A stretch of 12,220 nt of DNA from Candidatus Hydrogenedentota bacterium (GTDB lineage: Bacteria > Hydrogenedentota > Hydrogenedentia > Hydrogenedentales > CAITNO01): assembly GCA_007124105.1 (NCBI GenBank), contig SLFT01000308.1:1-12220 (forward strand). Reading direction: 5' to 3'. The position numbers and the translations under genes were made by a program. The notes beneath the pieces are model-generated. The model saw nothing but the letters and a program-made list of their open reading frames with translations, was not told the origin of the DNA and searched no databases. Position 1 is the stretch's first letter; each line of letters begins with the position of its first letter. Shown piece by piece: positions 7,874 to 12,220 of this stretch.

Positions 7874-8674
7874 TTATTCCAAATGTTGACGCGGGGCGCG
7901 ACGCATGAATCTTTCAGTGAAAATGTTTTCGGGCAGGTCAACATCGTATTCGACCTTCAGGTAATCAAGGGTGGTTTCTGTGCCCATGTTTGTGTCTTTC
8001 ATTACCGCTTGGGTCACCGTGGGGTATCCCTGGAGAGTCTCCACTTTACGCGCTTCGCCGGTGCGATACACGTTGCCGTCCTTTTCGAACTCGACCTTTA
8101 CGGGAATGAAGGTTGTTCTATGGATATGGGTGGTAAAGGAGTCAAACTCGACCGCGCCCGGATTCTTCGGTGTGCTCTTGATCACGTAGTAGTTGTCCGT
8201 TGTCTCGACCAGTTCATGGTCGTCCTCGAGGATGCCCCGTCCGGACACGTCTTCATAGAAGAAAGTGGAACCCACGAAACTTGTGCGCTTGTCGCCCGAG
8301 GCAATCTGACGCACCGCGTCAAGCGCGGGCAGGTAGAGCCAGCGGTTGTCGTCCTGGTCCACGTATTTCCAGACCAGGAACACCGTCTCGCGCACGTCGG
8401 CAGGCCGCTGAAAATATACATAGAAGCGCTGTTCGCCGTCCTGTTCGTCCATGTTGCGGCGCAGAATAACGAACTCCCGTTCACGGGTGTTGCCCTGTTG
8501 GTCGGTAATGGTCATGGCGACGCGCGCTCGTCCATCGTCGCCCTGGTAATAGGCGACATGGTTTGACTTACGCACAATCTCGTCCGCGTCGGGCGTGTCC
8601 GCGGCATGGCCGGGCATGGCAATGAAAAGCGCCAGGATCACCGTCGCTGACAGGCATGTAATTTTTTTACGCAT
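7874..8674 (-). CDS. LolA-like outer-membrane lipoprotein-sorting protein
   Basis: This 266-residue protein has a clear signal peptide (MRKK, hydrophobic 7-20, cleavage after PGHA at 24), so it is periplasmic, with no lipobox cysteine. The block from DDNRWLYLPALDAVRQIA (108-125) through TSFVGSTFFYED (131-142) is the hallmark of the LolA-like family annotated as outer-membrane lipoprotein-sorting protein (Pfam LolA_like, PF17131). These proteins share the half-barrel fold of LolA/LolB that holds acyl chains. Its length is normal for the family. A strong AGGAGGT (8689-8683) lies 8 nt before the ATG. It sits between an RND/MMPL exporter and an outer-membrane barrel on the same strand, as members of this family often do. 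It therefore probably carries a lipid or lipidated cargo across the periplasm for that exporter and is unlikely to be the housekeeping LolA. The cargo is unknown. Confidence 0.87.
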   Translation of the reverse strand: MRKKITCLSATVILALFIAMPGHAADTPDADEIVRKSNHVAYYQGDDGRARVAMTITDQQGNTREREFVILRRNMDEQDGEQRFYVYFQRPADVRETVFLVWKYVDQDDNRWLYLPALDAVRQIASGDKRTSFVGSTFFYEDVSGRGILEDDHELVETTDNYYVIKSTPKNPGAVEFDSFTTHIHRTTFIPVKVEFEKDGNVYRTGEARKVETLQGYPTVTQAVMKDTNMGTETTLDYLKVEYDVDLPENIFTERFMRRAPRQHLE

Positions 8675-8714
8675 GTTCTGTACCTCCTGAATCCAGGTTG
8701 TTGCTTATAACGTC

Positions 8715-8733
8715 CGCCGCGAACGTCGCGGCG
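8715..8733. other. Perfect short hairpin in the leader of the LolA-like gene
   Basis: CGCCGCGA (8715-8722) and TCGCGGCG (8726-8733) form a perfect 8-bp G+C stem with a 3-nt ACG loop. It lies about 40 bp upstream of the LolA-like start and about 165 bp after the exporter stop. On the minus strand no T-run follows, so it is not a typical terminator for the exporter transcript. An mRNA-stabilising hairpin or a protein site is possible. Confidence 0.4.
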
Positions 8734-8830
8734 TTTGGTGTACAATCGCGAATAAACAATGCTTTTCGTGCGTTGTTGATTCATTAGCATGCCGGGTTGC
8801 GCTCGTAAACTTGAGGTGATGTGTTCATAC

Positions 8831-8858
8831 CAGCACGCTAAGGCGTGAACAACATACA
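8831..8858. repeat. Short copy sharing both ends of the 193-bp palindrome
   Basis: CAGCACGCTA (8831-8840) is identical to 7610-7619, and GCGTGAACAACATACA (8843-8858) differs at one base from 7801-7816. At 7610 these two blocks are separated by 181 bp of palindrome, here by 2 bp. The pieces lie in the same order and orientation at both places. The CACGC...GCGTG core (8834-8847) is itself palindromic. On the minus strand it falls between a weak TTGTTC and TATGAA pair 17 bp apart, so it could also act as an operator for the LolA-like gene. Confidence 0.65.
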
Positions 8859-8898
8859 ATTAACTCCACAATAGCAATTGCCGCTTGCATACAGTATA

Positions 8899-11844
8899 TC
8901 AAACATCTGGCGCGTCCTCTTTATTCGCTTCCTCGTCGAATGCCGGTCCGAGGCATTTTTGACGTCGCGACATGGCGTAACAGAAACCAGCGGCTATCAG
9001 CACGACAAGCAGGCTCACCAGGGACAATAAAGTCCACGTGGCGTTGAGCAGCTGCTGGATGTTTATTGCCACCGCGGCTGCCGCCACCGCCGCTGTTACC
9101 ACGCAGGTGCCGCAGCGGCAGGTGAGCTGACAGAGACGGTTCGCCGGGAAAAGAAGCGGTTCGAGATAACGGATCAGCGCGGGAAGCAGGAACAAGGTTG
9201 CCACGCCCGACGCGCCGAGTATGGCCGCCATGAACACGCCAACCGTGTTATAGGGCACCAACGGCGCGGCCAGCAGCGGCGTGAACCCAATGGCCACCGC
9301 CGCCACGTTGCGCGTGATGGCCCGGGCGGGTTCGCCGAACATCAACGGGAAGGCGGCGGCCCAGGATTTCTTTTGCGCGTACATGTCCCGGGAGCGGGAC
9401 AGGAAATGGATGGCGAAGTCAACGGCCAGTCCGAGGGTCAGCGAGGAAAGAACCGCCACCGGCATGTCGTAATCCTTGCCTACAAGACCGACCACGCCAT
9501 AGATGAGACCGATGGTGACCGTCAGCGGCGCCATGGACAACAGCCCCCACAGCCCGGAGCGGAACAGCACAATCATCATGAACAGCACCACCAGGAAACT
9601 GCCCAGAAAGGCCTGCAACATGCCCATCACCATTTTCTCCTGCCAGACCACGTTGATATACGTGAGCCCAAACCACTGATGGGTCAGGCCGAGGGGCGGC
9701 GGATTCGCGGCGATATAGGCGTCCATGGCCTCCTGCACCGCTTTCATGTCCTGGTTGTTGCCGCTGGTAAGCTGTATCCACGTACTGCTCTTGCGGTAAT
9801 CATGACTGATGAAATGGTAAAGGTCGTGGGGGCGATGGCTGCTTTCGTAGGTCATCAGGCATTGGGCCACGGCGCGGGAATTGTCCGGAACGCGGAAGTA
9901 CGCCTCGTCCCCTTCCATCAATTCCCGATACACCGTCTTCACAATGTCCGTGATGGAATTGGATTTTCCCACAGCGCCCGTACCGGCCAATGCCGTCTGC
10001 AAATCCTCGATATAAGCCAGCGCCTCCGGCTGCTTGAACAGTTCGCCGCGCTGTCCCTCGAGGTCTACGAAAGTCTGCAACGCCTCCCAGGCGTCCACGC
10101 GCGCCTCGACGGCGTCCATATCGTCCGCATCGGCTTCCATCAAAGCGTTCAGCGCCGTATCCAGCGCAGCCTCTACGCGAACAGTAAGATGTTCGAGCAG
10201 TGTGTCCACGCTTTCGCTTTCCGTTGTCAGCGCCGGTACTGCGTCGGCAACGGCCAGCAATTCGTCGCGCCCGTTTTCGGGCATGTCCGACGCCTGGATG
10301 TGTTCGCGCATACGTTGTTCAAGGTCGGCGGCGTATGTGTCCAGGTCCTCCTCGTCAGACTCGGGCCGCAACGCCAGGTAAGCCATATAGGTGCCGCCAA
10401 AATGTTCGTTGAGTACGCGGTCGGCCACGCGGATGGGATGGGATGCCTTGAACCAGCGGGTGGGGTTGTCGTTCACGGTAATTTGCGTAATGCCATAAAT
10501 GGCGATGGCGGTGATCAGCGCGGCGGCGGCCAGCACATATTTTGCCCTTGCGTACGTGAATCGGCCCACGGCGCCCAGTATACGCGCCAGCGCGGTGTCT
10601 TCCGCTTCTTCGTCTGCGTGCGCGCCCGCTGCCGCGCCGAATTTTTCGAGGGAACGTTCCGGGATAAGCATGATAAACGCGGGCAGGAAGGTCACGGTCA
10701 GGAACCAGGCGAGCAGTACGCCGATGGCCACAAAAATGCCGAATACTTGCACAGGCGGGATGGGCGTAATGGCCAGCGACGCGAAGCCCGCCGCCGACGT
10801 CAGCGAGGTGTAGAGCATGGCCATGAACAGCGAGTCCATCACATGTTCAATGGTTTTGCGGCGATCTTTGAATTGCTGATACCGGTCAAAGAACTCGGAC
10901 AGAATGTGTATGGAATCAAGGATCGAGATGGGCATGATGAAAATGGGGATCATGGAACTCATGATATGGATGGTGTTGCCTGTTACCACCAGCAGGCCCA
11001 TGTTGATGATGACAATGACCAGCGCGAGTATCATGGGCGCGATAATCAACACCGGCTTGCGGAAGAAATAGACCATCAGCAGGAAGATGACCAACATCGC
11101 CAGCGGCGCGGAGATAGCCATCTGCACGAACATCTCGACGCCGAAGGTGTCGTTCGCCACAGGCAGCCCCGTGATGTGCCATTCATCGTCACCCTCGAAT
11201 TCCGCTATCCGGGCGCGCAGCCGCGAATACACGCGGTAACTCAAGTCTTTCGACGTCAGCGGCAGATAGAGGGCGACTGCCTTGCCTGATTCCGCCACCA
11301 TCGTACCCTTCAGAAAGGGAATGCGCATTGCCTTGTCGCGTACCGCAACCGCCTCCGCCTCGGTCTCGGGCGGCGCGGGCATCAGCCATTCGAAACTGAC
11401 CTCTCCCAGACCGCCCTGTTCGATGTTGTCCACCGTGGAAGGCGCGATAATGTCACGGGGGATCACGCCCGCCTGCGGATCGTCCAGGCCAATGGTCTCA
11501 CCGCGCAGTGTTCGAGCGTATTCCGTCAGTTCATAAATGCGCCGCAACGAGTCCACATTGAACACACCTTCGGGATGGACGTTATTCACCACGCCCACCA
11601 CCACCATCTCGTTCAAGTCAAAAACTTCTTTCATGCGGTTATGAAACACGCGCACCGGTTCGTCGCTGCTGAGCATGTTCTCCGGATCGGTGTCCACGCG
11701 CACCGGCGACAACGGCAACGCATCGGGAAACAGTGTGGGCAATCCCGCCGCAAGCAAGAACGCAACGGCAATCATGCCTGTCCCGCCGATTATCATTCGG
11801 GGATGAGAAACGCTTGTCTGGGTCAGCCAGATTCCAAATCGCAT
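8899..11844 (-). CDS. RND-family exporter, MMPL/HAE3 type
   Basis: This 981-residue inner-membrane transporter has two repeated halves of the RND/MMPL (sterol-sensing-domain-like) kind. TM1 is at about 18-40, followed by a first periplasmic loop of roughly 190 residues (45-235). TM2-6 cover about 238-395, with ILDSIHILSEF (308-318). TM7 is at 434-453, with a second loop of about 280 residues (455-735), and TM8-12 cover about 738-895, including SLTLGLAVDFAIHF (801-814), whose Asp809 is the expected proton-relay acid. VGKSNSITDIV (625-635) is a typical segment of this family. HAE3 relatives such as HpnN move hopanoids or other lipids, so lipid export is the best guess. Two features are odd. The second loop holds an acidic, Ala-rich helical stretch (about 498-600). 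After TM12 there are two extra hydrophobic segments (about 913-928, 935-957), preceded by a CX3CXCX2C cluster (905-914). GAGGT lies 9 nt before the ATG. It is the first gene of the minus-strand trio. Confidence 0.93.
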   Translation of the reverse strand: MRFGIWLTQTSVSHPRMIIGGTGMIAVAFLLAAGLPTLFPDALPLSPVRVDTDPENMLSSDEPVRVFHNRMKEVFDLNEMVVVGVVNNVHPEGVFNVDSLRRIYELTEYARTLRGETIGLDDPQAGVIPRDIIAPSTVDNIEQGGLGEVSFEWLMPAPPETEAEAVAVRDKAMRIPFLKGTMVAESGKAVALYLPLTSKDLSYRVYSRLRARIAEFEGDDEWHITGLPVANDTFGVEMFVQMAISAPLAMLVIFLLMVYFFRKPVLIIAPMILALVIVIINMGLLVVTGNTIHIMSSMIPIFIMPISILDSIHILSEFFDRYQQFKDRRKTIEHVMDSLFMAMLYTSLTSAAGFASLAITPIPPVQVFGIFVAIGVLLAWFLTVTFLPAFIMLIPERSLEKFGAAAGAHADEEAEDTALARILGAVGRFTYARAKYVLAAAALITAIAIYGITQITVNDNPTRWFKASHPIRVADRVLNEHFGGTYMAYLALRPESDEEDLDTYAADLEQRMREHIQASDMPENGRDELLAVADAVPALTTESESVDTLLEHLTVRVEAALDTALNALMEADADDMDAVEARVDAWEALQTFVDLEGQRGELFKQPEALAYIEDLQTALAGTGAVGKSNSITDIVKTVYRELMEGDEAYFRVPDNSRAVAQCLMTYESSHRPHDLYHFISHDYRKSSTWIQLTSGNNQDMKAVQEAMDAYIAANPPPLGLTHQWFGLTYINVVWQEKMVMGMLQAFLGSFLVVLFMMIVLFRSGLWGLLSMAPLTVTIGLIYGVVGLVGKDYDMPVAVLSSLTLGLAVDFAIHFLSRSRDMYAQKKSWAAAFPLMFGEPARAITRNVAAVAIGFTPLLAAPLVPYNTVGVFMAAILGASGVATLFLLPALIRYLEPLLFPANRLCQLTCRCGTCVVTAAVAAAAVAINIQQLLNATWTLLSLVSLLVVLIAAGFCYAMSRRQKCLGPAFDEEANKEDAPDV

Positions 11845-11925
11845 ACTTCCAATACCTCATGAATGGCCGATTATGAACGGCCTGTTCCCTTCAGTTTTTT
11901 TTCGTAAGGCCTGTCTCTTGCCCCT

Positions 11926-11931
11926 ATTATA
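11926..11931 (-). promoter_or_regulatory. Candidate -10 box for the exporter cluster
   Basis: A perfect TATAAT reads on the minus strand at 11931-11926, about 80 bp upstream of the exporter ATG. No good -35 lies 16-18 bp further up, so this may be a weak or activator-dependent promoter. Downstream, GGCCG (11865-11869) and CGGCC (11878-11882) could form a small leader hairpin. The rest of 11932-12067 shows nothing I can name. Confidence 0.35.
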
Positions 11932-12067
11932 CTCGCCGCCAACGTAAATACGCTATACGTATCATTGTTCCCGGCATACATTTCCTGCCACGGGCTTATG
12001 TTTCGGACAACAATGCTGTCGGCATTTTTGTTCCCTGAATCCGTCGTCGGGCGGTTGTTTTTTCCTT

Positions 12068-12091
12068 GGCGTAACAAAGGGCGTAACAAAG
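12068..12091 (+). repeat. Two perfect 12-bp direct repeats upstream of the CIRCE promoter
   Basis: GGCGTAACAAAG occurs twice head to tail (12068-12079 and 12080-12091), ending 3 bp before the -35 box. The position is that expected of an activator-binding site or a repeated upstream element. Confidence 0.7.
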
Positions 12092-12094
12092 GTC

Positions 12095-12124
12095 TTGACA
12101 CGGGCCTCCAGCGTGTGTTATTAT
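12095..12124 (+). promoter_or_regulatory. Strong sigma70-type promoter for a downstream heat-shock operon
   Basis: A consensus TTGACA (12095-12100) is followed after 18 bp by TATTAT (12119-12124). The CIRCE operator overlaps the -10 box and the expected start point near 12131, which is where HrcA sites usually act. The gene it drives lies to the right of the window. Confidence 0.75.
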
Positions 12125-12147
12125 CACTCATACGAGGTGAGTGCTAA
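12121..12147 (+). promoter_or_regulatory. CIRCE operator (HrcA binding site)
   Basis: The family consensus is TTAGCACTC-N9-GAGTGCTAA. Here the sequence is TTATCACTC (12121-12129), nine bases (12130-12138), and GAGTGCTAA (12139-12147): 17 of 18 consensus positions with exact spacing. HrcA bound here represses transcription until heat or misfolded protein occupies GroEL. In most bacteria this site precedes groES-groEL or hrcA-grpE-dnaK, so one of these operons probably follows. Confidence 0.88.
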
Positions 12148-12220
12148 CAGCGCTCGCTGTCGGAAAGTCAGGAAGTGCCCGGCGCAAATGTGCGTACGGG
12201 AAGTTAATGTGGTATTTGGC
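12148..12220 (+). other. 5' leader of the CIRCE-controlled transcript, cut by the window edge
   Basis: At least 73 bases follow the operator without a recognisable gene start. ACAGCG (12147-12152) and CGCTGT (12155-12160) form a short hairpin. ATGs at 12188 and 12207 open frames to the edge, but their first residues (MCVREVNVVFG and MWYL) do not resemble GroES, HrcA, GrpE or DnaK, so the true start may lie further right. Confidence 0.4.

Noticed and set aside
9373..11289. 638-codon open frame on plus, antisense to the exporter
   Set aside because: It is the complement of a well-supported gene with biased codons. Its translation is rich in His, Arg and Gln without any domain, and it has no ribosome site.
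12188..12220. Start of the CIRCE-controlled gene at ATG 12188 or 12207
   Set aside because: The few visible residues do not resemble any expected chaperone or HrcA start, and too little sequence remains to judge.

Overview
The window reads as chromosomal DNA from a Gram-negative (diderm) bacterium of moderately high G+C. It has an outer-membrane beta-barrel gene, two proteins predicted to cross or enter the periplasm, a chromosomal tyrosine recombinase, and an HrcA-type heat-shock operator (CIRCE). CIRCE with these genes argues against an enteric gammaproteobacterium. It fits many environmental lineages (deltaproteobacterial, PVC/Hydrogenedentota-like and others), and nothing here lets me choose between them. 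I see no phage, plasmid, IS transposase, CRISPR, tRNA or rRNA signature.

Layout, left to right: the last codons of an unidentified plus-strand gene (1-95); xerC-type recombinase on minus (163-1095); a divergent intergenic region of about 300 bp with candidate promoters for both neighbours; pyruvate phosphate dikinase on plus (1393-4161) closed by a textbook intrinsic terminator (4182-4214); a sodium/solute symporter gene on plus with its own promoter and Shine-Dalgarno (4330-5913). Convergent to it is a three-gene minus-strand cluster read from right to left: an RND/MMPL-type membrane exporter (11844-8899), a LolA-like periplasmic protein (8674-7874) and a beta-barrel outer-membrane protein with a proline-rich repeat linker (7513-5999). 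The right edge (12068-12220) holds a plus-strand sigma70-type promoter overlapped by a CIRCE operator, so a chaperone operon (groESL or hrcA-grpE-dnaK) very probably begins just beyond the window.

The minus-strand trio covers inner membrane, periplasm and outer membrane, and looks like one trans-envelope route for a hydrophobic cargo. This is inferred from family membership and gene order; the cargo cannot be read from the sequence. The gaps inside the cluster (224 and 360 bp) are unusually long. The larger one holds a 193-bp imperfect palindrome. The smaller one holds a short sequence matching both ends of that palindrome with its interior missing, which suggests a small palindromic mobile or regulatory element and an empty or collapsed copy of it. 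These, the five-copy repeat in the barrel protein, the lysine tail of PPDK, the cysteine-bearing extra membrane segments of the exporter and the CIRCE site are the points most worth checking.
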